Part shown: positions 8,745 through 16,493 of the stretch, in pieces
Numbering within the stretch: position 1 is the stretch's first letter
Layout: every line of letters starts with the position of its first letter
From: Bacillus sp. FJAT-27445
Lineage (GTDB): Bacteria; Bacillota; Bacilli; Bacillales; Cytobacillaceae
Direction of reading: 5' to 3'
DNA length: 64,000 bases
Assembly (NCBI RefSeq): GCF_001510665.1
Contig: NZ_LMTI01000005.1
Span: 294,583 to 358,582, forward strand
Position numbers and translations under genes: made by a program
Notes under the pieces: generated by a model
What the model was told of the DNA's origin: nothing
Seen by the model: only the letters and a program-made list of their open reading frames with translations
The model's database searches: none

Positions 8745-9089
8745 ATGGAAAACTTCTCACTTGAATTGCTGGCGTTGATCGGCCTTGCTTCATTTAGGCT
8801 GACAAGGGTGATTGTGTACGATAAAATTGCCGAATTTATCAGGGCTCCCTTCTTGGATGAGGTTACGGAAGATGGAGATGTGTATATCGTCCCGAAACCT
8901 GGCGAAATCCGGAAATGGATTGGCGAATTGATCAGTTGTTACTGGTGCACTGGCATGTGGGTAAGCGCCGGCCTCCTTGGTGTCTACTTCTTTATACCGA
9001 AATTCGGGGTCCCTTTTATCCTTATTCTTGCTGTTGCGGCAGTGGGAAGCATAATCGAAACGATAATCGGGCGGCTTCTAGGCGACTGA
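8745..9089 (+). CDS. yjcA: DUF1360 membrane protein, YjcA-like sporulation protein
   Basis: This is a 114-residue DUF1360 protein with an N-terminal helix containing ASFRLTRVIVYD, the family hallmark, a hydrophilic acidic centre, and a CYWCTGMW motif leading into two C-terminal membrane helices. B. subtilis YjcA, at the same place between cotV and spoVIF, is a sporulation gene of unknown role. The frame opens at 8661, but GGGAGAG at 8732-8738 fits ATG 8745. Function is unknown. Confidence 0.75.
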   Translation: MENFSLELLALIGLASFRLTRVIVYDKIAEFIRAPFLDEVTEDGDVYIVPKPGEIRKWIGELISCYWCTGMWVSAGLLGVYFFIPKFGVPFILILAVAAVGSIIETIIGRLLGD

Positions 9090-9093
9090 AGTG

Positions 9094-9121
9094 AACATGC
9101 TCCTCCCTGGCACATAGAATA
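9094..9121 (+). promoter_or_regulatory. Sigma-K-type promoter
   Basis: AAC (9094-9096), a 16-nt spacer and CATAGAATA (9113-9121) match the sigma-K consensus (AC, 16-17 nt, CATAnnnTA) exactly. It lies 35 nt upstream of the 45-residue ORF. Confidence 0.7.
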
Positions 9122-9155
9122 TAGTGCAGGGAAATATTTCAAAGGAGCTGAAGGA

Positions 9156-9293
9156 ATGGATAGGAGCAGGAAACGGCCCGTCCCAAAAGCCAGACCAGAA
9201 ACGATGGCAGCAAGCCAGCTCGAACCAAAGCAGGCCACTGGCAAAAAGAAAAAGGGATGCGGCTGCGGCGGGCACAAAAAGCGAAATAGATAA
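9156..9293 (+). CDS. 45-residue basic Cys/Gly-rich probable spore protein
   Basis: I do not recognise this gene. It encodes 45 residues, very basic (14 Lys/Arg), with a proline-rich start and a C-terminal KKKKGCGCGGHKKRNR that could bind metal or form disulphides. GGAG at 9144-9147 sits eight bases before the ATG, an exact sigma-K-type promoter precedes it and a terminator follows, so it looks like a genuine monocistronic late mother-cell gene. Its place among coat genes suggests a coat or crust component, which is an inference. Confidence 0.65.
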   Translation: MDRSRKRPVPKARPETMAASQLEPKQATGKKKKGCGCGGHKKRNR

Positions 9294-9294
9294 C

Positions 9295-9332
9295 TAAAAG
9301 GCTGCCTTACGGGGACAGCTTTTTTATTTTTG
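9295..9332 (+). terminator. Terminator after the 45-residue ORF
   Basis: GCTG (9302-9305) pairs with CAGC around a G/C-containing loop, followed by TTTTTTATTTTT. Confidence 0.6.
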
Positions 9333-9469
9333 TAAAATAGGCCAGTATAATTTTTTTTCGATGCTCAACCATTCATCAAACCGTAAAGCGTTTTTTTAAA
9401 CAGTAAGGATAAATTCACGCCTCCTGCAAAAAATAAAAACAAATGGAAATAGGCAGGGAGGGTTGGACT

Positions 9470-9940
9470 ATGAAGAAAACAACGTTAATCATTGCAGTAA
9501 CGGTGGCCGTGTTGGCGGGGACTGCTTGCCAGGGCAGGGATGATACGAATAAAACAAGGCTTGCCCTCATGAAAACGACCAATCCTGTGCCTATACATAC
9601 CCAGAGCAGCAAATCCCAGGTATCTGAACAGGACGTCAAAAAAGAAGTCGCTTCGATGCCTGAGCTGTATGACGTTGCTGTTGTAAAGGGAAAGAAGGAT
9701 ATCCTGGTCGCCTACAAGGTGAAGCATCTTCAGCGCTTCAGGATGAAGGCCATAGAAAAGGAGTTGACCAAAAAGCTTGAAAAGGAATACCCGGATGCGA
9801 ATTTCACCGTTTCGAGCGACTATAAAATTTTTCTTGAAGCAACAAGGCTGCAGGAAGGCATGAAAAACCGCAAATTATCCGGTAAAGAGGCTGAGGGCCG
9901 CCTCCAGCAAATCATTAAATTGCAGCAAGAGAAAACGTGA
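9470..9940 (+). CDS. YhcN/YlaJ-family sporulation lipoprotein
   Basis: This is a 156-residue exported protein. An N-terminal signal sequence (MKKTTLIIAVTVAVLAG) ends at a Cys (C20) in GTAC, a weak lipobox, and the body resembles the YhcN/YlaJ family found in the inner spore membrane. GGGAGGG seven bases before ATG 9470 rules out the longer frame from 9443. It is followed after 12 nt by spoVAC, so it is the first gene of a spoVA-like operon; YhcN-like lipoproteins with spoVAC-AD-AEb are also known from the mobile spoVA2mob operon linked to spore heat resistance. Confidence 0.75.
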   Translation: MKKTTLIIAVTVAVLAGTACQGRDDTNKTRLALMKTTNPVPIHTQSSKSQVSEQDVKKEVASMPELYDVAVVKGKKDILVAYKVKHLQRFRMKAIEKELTKKLEKEYPDANFTVSSDYKIFLEATRLQEGMKNRKLSGKEAEGRLQQIIKLQQEKT

Positions 9941-9952
9941 GGAGGCATAAGG

Positions 9953-10426
9953 ATGGGTGGCACACAGCAAAAGACGGCCGAGCAGGAAAAGTATGAAAAA
10001 ATTCAAAAAAAGCATGAACTGAAGCGGCCTGTGGCCAAGAACTGCCTAAAGGCTTTTTGGGTTGGCGGGGTAATCTGCGGCGTCGGGCAGGCTATCAGCT
10101 ACTTTTATATATATTTTTTTAATTTTACCGAACAAACTGCCGGGAATCCGACGGTTGCTACGTTGGTGTTCATCTCCATGCTGCTCACGGGGTTTGGCGT
10201 TTATGACCATCTTGGCCAATATGCCGGTGCGGGAAGTGCCGTACCTGTAACAGGATTTGGGAACGCGGTCATTTCAGCGGCGATTGAGCATAGGACGGAA
10301 GGCTTTGTCCTGGGGGTTGGAGGCAATATGTTCAAGCTTGCCGGCTCAGTTATCCTCTTTGGGGTGTTTTCGGCATTTGTCGTAGCCCTTATTAAAACTT
10401 TGCTGACAATGTGGGGGGTCATTTAA
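9953..10426 (+). CDS. spoVAC: SpoVAC, spore DPA channel protein
   Basis: SpoVAC is an inner-membrane channel component used for uptake of dipicolinic acid into the forespore and its release at germination. This protein has 157 residues: a charged N-terminal 30 residues, then three to four membrane helices with the typical GGxICxxGQ start, LTGFGVYD and GAGSAVPVTGFGNA motifs. GGAGG precedes the ATG. Its stop shares one base with the spoVAD start (TAATG), so they are coupled. Confidence 0.92.
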   Translation: MGGTQQKTAEQEKYEKIQKKHELKRPVAKNCLKAFWVGGVICGVGQAISYFYIYFFNFTEQTAGNPTVATLVFISMLLTGFGVYDHLGQYAGAGSAVPVTGFGNAVISAAIEHRTEGFVLGVGGNMFKLAGSVILFGVFSAFVVALIKTLLTMWGVI

Positions 10427-11445
10427 TGCTTAAGGGCAGCCAAACTTGGATCTTTGACAACAAGCCGGAAATTTTGGCGACGGGTGTAACCGGCGGGCCA
10501 TTCGAGGCGGCCGGCAATCTTGCGGATGATTTTGACATCCTTCACGATGATTTGTGGATGGGAGAGGACAGCTACGAAAAAGCACACCGGCTCCTGATTG
10601 ATAAATCGGTCGATACAGCCCTTAAAAAAGGGGGCGTTACCGGTAAGGACGTACAATTCTTTTTGGCTGGGGACTTAATAAACCAAATCACTCCGACAAG
10701 CTTTGCGGCAAGAAAAGTACAGATACCCTATTTCGGCCTATTCGGCGCCTGTTCAACATCAATGGAAGGCCTTGCGCTAGGAGCCTTCATCCTCAATTAC
10801 GGTGGAGCGGAGTACATCCTTACTGGTGCATCCAGCCACAATGCGGCGGTTGAGAAACAATTTAGGTATCCAACGGAATACGGTGGACAGAAACCGCCGA
10901 CTGCTCAGTGGACGGCGAGCGGAGCGGGCATGGCCCTTTTACAAAAAAATAATGGTTCGGGGACACTTCCCTACATAACAGCAGCAACGGTTGGCAAGGT
11001 GGTTGACATGGGCCTGACCGATCCGTTCAATATGGGAGGCGCGATGGCACCAGCTGCCGCCGATACGATTTCAGCTCATTTTACCGATACCGGCCGCGAT
11101 CCGTCCTACTACGATTTAATTGTAACGGGTGATCTTGCAAAGGTCGGCAGCAATGCGGCCTATGAGCTCCTAACGGATAAGGGCCTTTCGATTAAAAAGG
11201 ACAAGTTCAGAGACTGTGGAATCATGATTTACAAAGACGATCAACCTGTCCAGGCAGGGGCAAGCGGTGCCGGCTGTTCGGCGATCGTTGTATATGGCCA
11301 TTTATTGAACGAAATGAAAAAAGGGACATACAGGCGCATTCTTGTTGTTGCAACCGGGGCTCTGCTGTCCCCGCTTACTTTCCAGCAAGGCGAAAGTATA
11401 CCTTGTATCGCGCACGCGGTTTCAATTGAAATGGACGGGAGGTAA
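10426..11445 (+). CDS. spoVAD: SpoVAD, dipicolinic acid-binding protein
   Basis: SpoVAD is a thiolase-fold peripheral protein that binds dipicolinic acid at the forespore inner membrane. It is 339 residues with the family segments [29 protein letters not shown], and [12 protein letters not shown]. The frame opens at 10411, but ATG 10426 overlaps the spoVAC stop, has GGGGGG upstream and gives an N terminus ([10 protein letters not shown]) like known SpoVAD. It is the third gene of the four-gene module. Confidence 0.94.
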   Translation: MLKGSQTWIFDNKPEILATGVTGGPFEAAGNLADDFDILHDDLWMGEDSYEKAHRLLIDKSVDTALKKGGVTGKDVQFFLAGDLINQITPTSFAARKVQIPYFGLFGACSTSMEGLALGAFILNYGGAEYILTGASSHNAAVEKQFRYPTEYGGQKPPTAQWTASGAGMALLQKNNGSGTLPYITAATVGKVVDMGLTDPFNMGGAMAPAAADTISAHFTDTGRDPSYYDLIVTGDLAKVGSNAAYELLTDKGLSIKKDKFRDCGIMIYKDDQPVQAGASGAGCSAIVVYGHLLNEMKKGTYRRILVVATGALLSPLTFQQGESIPCIAHAVSIEMDGR

Positions 11446-11449
11446 TACA

Positions 11450-11806
11450 ATGCTGGCAATGTTTTTTTGGGCGTTTGTTATCGGCGGGCTGATTTGCGTG
11501 GGCGGACAGCTGATGCTTGATATTGGCAAACTGACCCCGGGGCATATGCTGAGCCTGATGGTCGTCATCGGGGCTGTGCTGGATGGCTTTGGCCTCTATG
11601 AACCATTTATGGATTTCGCCGGGGCCGGTGCTACCGTCCCTATCACCAGCTTTGGCAACTCGCTCGTCCACGGAGCGCTTCAGGAGGCTGAACAGCATGG
11701 AATCATCGGTGTGTTGACCGGCATGTTCGAAGTAACCAGCTCAGGGATTTCAGCCGCAATCATCTTCGGCTTTATCGGCGCGCTCTTATTCAAGCCCAAG
11801 GGTTAA
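11450..11806 (+). CDS. spoVAE: SpoVAE (SpoVAEb type)
   Basis: This is a 118-residue membrane protein of the SpoVAEb type, working with SpoVAC and SpoVAD in DPA transport. It has three or four hydrophobic helices and repeats the SpoVAC-like motifs [10 protein letters not shown] and [20 protein letters not shown] stands just before ATG 11450, 4 nt after the spoVAD stop; the frame extends to 11342 but inside spoVAD. It is the last gene of the module; spoVAA, AB and AF are not present here. Confidence 0.9.
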   Translation: MLAMFFWAFVIGGLICVGGQLMLDIGKLTPGHMLSLMVVIGAVLDGFGLYEPFMDFAGAGATVPITSFGNSLVHGALQEAEQHGIIGVLTGMFEVTSSGISAAIIFGFIGALLFKPKG

Positions 11807-11812
11807 AGTGAG

Positions 11813-11882
11813 GACGCTGAAACACAGAGCAGTAAGTTTCACTGTATCTTACCAATTGAACCTTTTAGGGATAAATTTTTTT
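11813..11882 (+). other. Structured motif, copy A (second copy at 39759-39812)
   Basis: TGAAAC (11818-11823) pairs with GTTTCA (11836-11841) around a 12-nt loop of pattern RCASAGCRGYAA. CTGTA follows directly and then CCTTTTAGGGATAAA. The copy upstream of the 1101-residue synthase has the same stem, the same loop length and the same downstream blocks. This copy is directly after spoVAE and ends in eight T, so it may act as a terminator or as a leader of the YjcZ-like gene. I do not recognise the motif. Confidence 0.4.
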
Positions 11883-11916
11883 AATAGGATAAAAAAGCGG
11901 ATGGGATGAGGCCTAT

Positions 11917-11944
11917 ACACTTTGTCTGCACTTCACATATTGTA
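11917..11944 (+). promoter_or_regulatory. Sigma-K-type promoter of the YjcZ-like gene
   Basis: AC (11917-11918), a 17-nt spacer and CATATTGTA (11936-11944) match CATAnnnTA. It lies 32 nt upstream of the small ORF. Confidence 0.65.
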
Positions 11945-11976
11945 GTAGTGAAAGTAGAAAAGTGAGGTGACTATCT

Positions 11977-12117
11977 ATGTGCTTCGGATTTGGTGGCTGC
12001 GGATATGGCTATGGCGGAGGCTATGGCTATGGCGGAGGCTATGGTTTCGGGTCAAGTTTTGTCTTAATTGTTGTACTGTTCATTCTATTGATCATTGTAG
12101 GCGCTAGCTTCTACTAA
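11977..12117 (+). CDS. yjcZ: YjcZ-family sporulation mini-protein
   Basis: This 46-residue protein has two parts: a Gly/Tyr-rich head ([17 protein letters not shown]) and one C-terminal membrane helix ([19 protein letters not shown]). This is the layout of the YjcZ family of tail-anchored sporulation proteins in Bacillaceae. The Shine-Dalgarno GAGGTG is seven bases before the ATG, an exact sigma-K-type promoter stands upstream and a terminator follows, so it is a separate mother-cell gene. Its role is unknown. Confidence 0.85.
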   Translation: MCFGFGGCGYGYGGGYGYGGGYGFGSSFVLIVVLFILLIIVGASFY

Positions 12118-12130
12118 GATAGAAGGATAG

Positions 12131-12164
12131 GCCCGGCTGGCAGTCCAACCGGGCTTTTTCTTTT
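12131..12164 (+). terminator. yjcZ terminator
   Basis: GCCCGGCTGG pairs with CCAACCGGGC (one mismatch) and is followed by TTTTTCTTTT. Confidence 0.88.
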
Positions 12165-12193
12165 GTTCCCAGGTAATGATCAACTTTCCTTTC

Positions 12194-12220
12194 ACACTCT
12201 TGATGCTCCTTCATACTATA
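12194..12220 (+). promoter_or_regulatory. Sigma-K-type promoter of spoVIF
   Basis: AC (12194-12195), a 16-nt spacer and CATACTATA (12212-12220) fit the sigma-K consensus exactly; spoVIF is a sigma-K gene in B. subtilis. Confidence 0.78.
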
Positions 12221-12250
12221 AAGTAGCCTATGAAGGAGCGTGATGACATA

Positions 12251-12505
12251 ATGGATAACGGCTTTTTTAAAAACATTGAAAAAAAGACCGGCGTAAACAT
12301 GAAGGACATCTTTGACCTTGCCGCGTCCCTGCAAAACGCGAATTTTAAAGACGAAAAGACAGTCCGAAGCGTCATTCAGCGTGTGTCCCAGATTGCCCGC
12401 AAGCCAGTAAATAAGGAAACCGAGGATGCAATTGTCCAGTCCATCATCAAGGATGGCAAATCACTCGATTTTAATACCATCACGAATATGCTGAACAAAA
12501 AATAA
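12251..12505 (+). CDS. spoVIF: Sporulation protein SpoVIF (YjcC)
   Basis: SpoVIF is a small mother-cell protein needed for GerE-dependent coat gene expression and coat assembly. It is 84 residues, starting MDNGFFKNIEKKTGVNM and including SLQNANFKDEKTVRSVI, both close to the B. subtilis sequence. A frame from 12230 exists, but that region holds the Shine-Dalgarno (GGAG 12235-12238), and the family begins at ATG 12251. It is monocistronic. Confidence 0.93.
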   Translation: MDNGFFKNIEKKTGVNMKDIFDLAASLQNANFKDEKTVRSVIQRVSQIARKPVNKETEDAIVQSIIKDGKSLDFNTITNMLNKK

Positions 12506-12553
12506 CAGAAGTCCGGCCGCTCCATGATTTGGCCGGACTTCTGTTTTTGTTTT
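12505..12553. terminator. Bidirectional terminator between spoVIF and a small minus-strand gene
   Basis: A perfect 14-bp stem (12505-12518 with 12531-12544) has TTTTTGTTTT on the plus side and a T-rich tail on the minus side. Confidence 0.93.
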
Positions 12554-12571
12554 ACATCTGTCCGTGCATCG

Positions 12572-12724
12572 TTAAGCCTGGAGAGTGTCGGTATCTTCCT
12601 TTTCATAAGCAATGACAACAAGATTTTTATTTGCCTGTCCGCTTATCGTTTTTTCAAAGGATTTAATGTCATTTACAAGTTGCTCAGAAAGTTCAGCTGC
12701 GGTATATGTTTTATCTTCCATCAT
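12572..12724 (-). CDS. 50-residue protein of unknown function
   Basis: I do not recognise this gene by name. It encodes 50 residues starting MMEDKTYTAAELSEQL, without a membrane segment or Cys, and with mixed helix and strand character (LVVIAYEKED at the end). It is preceded by GGAGAGGTG at the correct distance, ends before a shared bidirectional terminator, and sits between spoVIF and an acetyltransferase gene. Signals and composition support a real gene. Confidence 0.6.
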   Translation of the reverse strand: MMEDKTYTAAELSEQLVNDIKSFEKTISGQANKNLVVIAYEKEDTDTLQA

Positions 12725-12786
12725 TTTCACCTCTCCTTTATCATTGACAGTAGGACGAACGTATATTCAAACAAGGGGATAGGTAA

Positions 12787-13314
12787 ATGGATATTGAAAT
12801 GAAAAGGCCGGTAAGCAGTGATAATGAGGAACTGCTTCGTTTTTTTCGGACAGTCATTACGGATACATACGAGAAGGAAGGAATAAGTGGAAAAGTTGAT
12901 GACTTGGAGGAGGAAATAAAAACAAAGGAAGCTTACCTGAAAAAAGACTTAGAGACAGGTGGCAAGGAACGGTATTTTCTTATCGCAAAAATAGGGGGGA
13001 ATATAATAGGTTCAATTGAATTTGGGCCGGCGAGCAGCATTATTCAAGAGTGTACGCTAAGTGAGTTAAAGGGGTTTATGGAAGTTGGAACCGTTTTTGT
13101 CCATCCAGATTTCCAGCGAAGGGGGATTGGGAATTCGCTTCTGGAAGCCATTTTTTTCGCCATGAAAAGCAGGGGGATTGAAACGTGTTGCCTCGACAGC
13201 GGCTATAAAAATGCCCAGCAAATTTGGAAAAAGAAATTTGGCGAGCCGGACTATTTATTGAAGGACTATTGGGGCGAAGGGTTTGATCATATGATTTGGA
13301 GAATCCGCATCTAG
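12787..13314 (+). CDS. GNAT-family N-acetyltransferase
   Basis: This is a 175-residue acetyltransferase of the GCN5 fold, which uses acetyl-CoA; the acceptor cannot be told. The acetyl-CoA loop is VFVHPDFQRRGIGNSLLEA (residues about 102-120), preceded by the typical strand IAKIGGNIIGSIEF. It is alone on this strand between two terminators. Confidence 0.85.
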   Translation: MDIEMKRPVSSDNEELLRFFRTVITDTYEKEGISGKVDDLEEEIKTKEAYLKKDLETGGKERYFLIAKIGGNIIGSIEFGPASSIIQECTLSELKGFMEVGTVFVHPDFQRRGIGNSLLEAIFFAMKSRGIETCCLDSGYKNAQQIWKKKFGEPDYLLKDYWGEGFDHMIWRIRI

Positions 13315-13341
13315 GGCTTGTCCGTTAGAGGGTCAGAAAAT

Positions 13342-13383
13342 AAAGAGGAGCTGTGCCATCTTTGGCAGAAGCTCCTCTTTTAA
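13342..13383. terminator. Bidirectional terminator between the GNAT gene and yjcD
   Basis: AAAGAGGAGCT (13342-13352) pairs perfectly with AGCTCCTCTTT (13370-13380), with A and T tails on both sides. Confidence 0.88.
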
Positions 13384-13390
13384 TAAATGA

Positions 13391-15652
13391 TTAACGTTTC
13401 ATATCCTTCCGCACCGGGGTCAGGAACCTGGTCGGGTTGGCAGCGCGGTTGCGGCGCATGGAAGGTACGGAAATATACAGCCGCTCCATCGCCCGGGTAA
13501 TTGCGACATAGAAGAGCCGCCTTTCCTCTTCAAGAGGAGCGTTGTCGCCGTTCCGCAGGCTTTCAAGAGCATAATCATGCGGGAGGCTGCCGTCGACTGC
13601 GCCTAGAATATAAACAGTCTTATACTCCAGCCCCTTCGCGCGGTGGATGGTGCTCAATGAAATCGTATTTGTAAAATGCTTGCCCAAATTCTTGATTTCT
13701 TTGTTCATAGCCGCCATATGGGAGGCATGCTCAAGGAGCTCGGGTATGGAGTCGAAATTCTTAGCGGCGACTTTTAGATCCTTTACATCATCCGAGCCCT
13801 TCTCCAGCTTGTTTCCTTCACTGCCTCGTTTTTTTAGATAATCAAGGAATCCCAGTTCCTTTTCAATTTTCTCAATTGCGGCAAATGGTGCCAGGGATTT
13901 CATCGTTTTAATGGCCACGGCGGCTGCCTTCAGTTTTTTCACCTGGAAGGCGTGTGCGGTTTTTACTCTAGCGAGCGCGTCTAGGGCCGTGCAGTCATCA
14001 AGAATCGTTGAAGCCTTTATATCCGAGAGAATCTCCTGTTTTAAAAAAAGTGCCGGTAGTACGGATGACACGGCCTGGATGTCGTCTTCATCGACAGCAA
14101 GTCTCAAGAAACCAAGGACGGTCTTCACTGTCCGGCGCTCATAGAACGATTCCGCATCCAGGTCGAGGCGGAATGGCAGGTTCGAGGAGGCAAGCCGTTC
14201 AAATACCGCGCGCGAGCCGGCATGTGTCCGGTAAAGAATGGCAAAATCGTCCGGGTTTGCGCCGGCCGCGATTTTTTCCTGTATATCGGTAATAATCATC
14301 GTTGCTTCTTCTTCCTCGTCATACGGGAAGAAGAGAACGGGAGGAAGCCCCGCGGATGAGTGCGCGGCCATTTCCTTCTTGCGCCTTTTTTTATTATGGG
14401 AGATAATCCTGTTCGCTGCTGAAACAATCTCAATCGACGACCGATAATTCTGGCTGAGCAACACAAGCCTGGCACCTGGGAAGTCATGTTCGAAATTCAG
14501 CAGGAACTCAGGGGAGCTCCCGCGGAACGAATAAATCGTCTGATCGTCATCGCCGACAGCACAGACATTCTTGGTCCGTTCAGACAGCATCCTAATCAAT
14601 TCGTATTGGACCTTGTTGATATCCTGGAACTCGTCAATCAAAAAATAACTGAACCGGTCCTGGTACATTTCAAGGGTTTCCGGCGAAGTACGGAACAAAT
14701 CATAACAGCCGGTAAGCATGTCGTCAAAATCAAACAGGCCTTGCCGCTGCTTGTATTTTTCATAGCGCTCGTAAAGGAGGAGGGCTGTTTCCTCCCACTC
14801 CGAACCGGGCTTTACTTCCGAAGGCGCGTGAAGCGAATTTTTCCAAAAACCGATTTGCTGGAGAGCGAGGTCATAGGCAAAATCCTTTTCCGAAAGGCCA
14901 AGCTCCCGGCCGGCATCTTTGATTATTTTCTCACGCTGCCACTCCTTTTTTAAAAGCCTTTCCCCATTCCACCTTGAACCGTCCGCATGCATCAATATCC
15001 TGTAGAAAATGCTATGGAATGTTCCAGAAACAAGTTTAGAGAGCAAGGAGCTTTTCATGTTCGGGTAGCGGAGCAGCCTGGACTTCATCTCCTGGGCGGC
15101 CTTCGTCGTAAAGGTTACCAGCATGATTTCTGAAGGGTCGATACCTCTTACGTCAAGCATATAAGCGGTCCTCGCCGTGAGTACTCGTGTTTTGCCGCTC
15201 CCCGCACCCGCGAGTACAAGAATCGGCCCATCCGTTCCAGTTACAGCTGCTGCCTGATTCCCGTCGAGCGTAAAGCCCTCGGCCTCGAGCAATTTCAAAT
15301 AATCATGTGGGTTTTCAATGGAAGGCAGTGCCGCAGTAGCTGGTCCCGCTCCAACTGCGAGCAGCTGGGCACCCTGGAAACCCTCACCCACCGGTTTGGC
15401 CTTTGGGACCCTGAAGCCTTCAATCTCCCGGGTTTCCGGGGCTATATCCTCTGTAACCCGGCATTCCTTATCGGGATGATAAAGATGGAAGAAATGCGGC
15501 TCTTGTTCTATCCCTAAATAAAAGCGTACAGGCTCAAGACAGGATGGGCATGACAGCTCCCCATTCCTGCCGGCGATATATATTTTTTGATAACGATCCC
15601 GGCTCATTGTATGTAAATTTACGGTACTGTTCTTAAAAATTGCTGATTTCAT
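13391..15652 (-). CDS. yjcD: UvrD/PcrA-type superfamily I helicase YjcD
   Basis: This 753-residue ATP-dependent 3'-5' DNA helicase homologue has motif I (AGAGSGKTR, about residues 148-156), motif II (DEFQDIN), motif III (GDDDQTIYSFRGS), and motifs V and VI near the C terminus (ISLSTIHRAKGLEYKTVYI, EERRLFYVAITRA). Ahead of the helicase core is a 70-residue segment with CPSC (35-38), PHFFH and a further Cys, arranged like the zinc-binding N terminus of CoiA-type proteins. ATG 15652 with GGGGATAG upstream is preferred over the frame start at 15679. Role in repair or recombination is inferred. Confidence 0.9.
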   Translation of the reverse strand: MKSAIFKNSTVNLHTMSRDRYQKIYIAGRNGELSCPSCLEPVRFYLGIEQEPHFFHLYHPDKECRVTEDIAPETREIEGFRVPKAKPVGEGFQGAQLLAVGAGPATAALPSIENPHDYLKLLEAEGFTLDGNQAAAVTGTDGPILVLAGAGSGKTRVLTARTAYMLDVRGIDPSEIMLVTFTTKAAQEMKSRLLRYPNMKSSLLSKLVSGTFHSIFYRILMHADGSRWNGERLLKKEWQREKIIKDAGRELGLSEKDFAYDLALQQIGFWKNSLHAPSEVKPGSEWEETALLLYERYEKYKQRQGLFDFDDMLTGCYDLFRTSPETLEMYQDRFSYFLIDEFQDINKVQYELIRMLSERTKNVCAVGDDDQTIYSFRGSSPEFLLNFEHDFPGARLVLLSQNYRSSIEIVSAANRIISHNKKRRKKEMAAHSSAGLPPVLFFPYDEEEEATMIITDIQEKIAAGANPDDFAILYRTHAGSRAVFERLASSNLPFRLDLDAESFYERRTVKTVLGFLRLAVDEDDIQAVSSVLPALFLKQEILSDIKASTILDDCTALDALARVKTAHAFQVKKLKAAAVAIKTMKSLAPFAAIEKIEKELGFLDYLKKRGSEGNKLEKGSDDVKDLKVAAKNFDSIPELLEHASHMAAMNKEIKNLGKHFTNTISLSTIHRAKGLEYKTVYILGAVDGSLPHDYALESLRNGDNAPLEEERRLFYVAITRAMERLYISVPSMRRNRAANPTRFLTPVRKDMKR

Positions 15653-15827
15653 TCTACTATCCCCATATCTAACAGTCATAACACGAACTCTATGATAACA
15701 GACATTCAGCCTTCCTCATAGTTTCGATTGTCCTGTTTTTGCGGGAGGGCAATTTAGTTAGGTTTAAATTGGTTTTGGCCAGGGTAAGGAAAAGATACTG
15801 TATATCACGAAGAAACGAGGCGGGGCA

Positions 15828-16022
15828 ATGAAAAAGTCCGTCGTATACAGCCTTGTGCTGCTGATGGGGACTGCAATCCTATGTATTTTGCTGGAATATT
15901 ACAGGGCGGGGGCAATGGTTGGCTTCCTCTTTATAGCGGCTTCGGTTTGGTCCGGCCTACAGTACTCGGCAATGAACCAGGAATTTGGTACCGACGACAT
16001 CCAAGGTGAATTTTATTTATAA
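15828..16022 (+). CDS. Small two-helix membrane protein
   Basis: I do not recognise this gene. It encodes 64 residues with two hydrophobic helices (about residues 5-25 and 28-46), a positively charged N terminus and an acidic C-terminal tail (EFGTDDIQGEFYL). A purine-rich Shine-Dalgarno (GAGGCGGGG) precedes the ATG. It is divergent from yjcD and faces yjcF across a shared terminator. Confidence 0.6.
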   Translation: MKKSVVYSLVLLMGTAILCILLEYYRAGAMVGFLFIAASVWSGLQYSAMNQEFGTDDIQGEFYL

Positions 16023-16023
16023 C

Positions 16024-16066
16024 CATAAAAAAAGCTCTTGCCGATAACTGGCGAGAGCTTTTCTCC
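16024..16066. terminator. Bidirectional terminator between the small membrane gene and yjcF
   Basis: AAGCTCTTGCC (16032-16042) pairs with GGCGAGAGCTT (16050-16060) with one wobble pair; A-run upstream and TTCT downstream. Confidence 0.82.
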
Positions 16067-16489
16067 CTAAATAGTTTTGAGCATTGTTTTATGAGGGATG
16101 CCCGCATCGAGGAATTCATCGGATGCTACCTCGTAACCAAGGCCGGCATAGAATGAAATTGCGTGGACCTGGGCGTTTAGCTTTAGCTTTGTGACGCCCT
16201 GTTCTTTCGCATATTCCTCTATTTTCCGCATGATAGCCTTGCCTGCGCCAGTACCCCGTGTTTCGGCTAAAACACATATCCGTTCCACCTTGCCATAACC
16301 ATCCACAATCCGAAAACGGCCGGCGCCCTGGGGCTCGGTTACGTTGTAAAGGACAAAGTGGGCGCAGTCATCTTCATATTGATCAATTTCTTCTTCCTCC
16401 GGTACTTGCTGTTCATCAACAAATACCTTTCTTCTGACGGAAAAGGCGTCCTGCTTTTCCTTCTCGCTGCTGATTAATACGACGTTCAT
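16067..16489 (-). CDS. yjcF: GNAT-family acetyltransferase YjcF
   Basis: This is a 140-residue GNAT protein of the YjcF/ElaA-like group. It shows VRRKVFVDEQQVPEEEEID near the N terminus, the acetyl-CoA binding RICVLAETRGTGAGKAIM, and the C-terminal LDAGIPHKTM, all as in B. subtilis YjcF, which has the same length. The longer frame to 16597 runs over yjcG and is not used. It starts 4 nt after the yjcG stop, so the two form an operon. Substrate unknown. Confidence 0.9.
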   Translation of the reverse strand: MNVVLISSEKEKQDAFSVRRKVFVDEQQVPEEEEIDQYEDDCAHFVLYNVTEPQGAGRFRIVDGYGKVERICVLAETRGTGAGKAIMRKIEEYAKEQGVTKLKLNAQVHAISFYAGLGYEVASDEFLDAGIPHKTMLKTI

Positions 16490-16493
16490 ATTT

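Noticed and set aside
13647-15517. Several plus-strand ORFs opposite yjcD
   Set aside because: All are in the antisense frame of a well-supported helicase and have no initiation signals.
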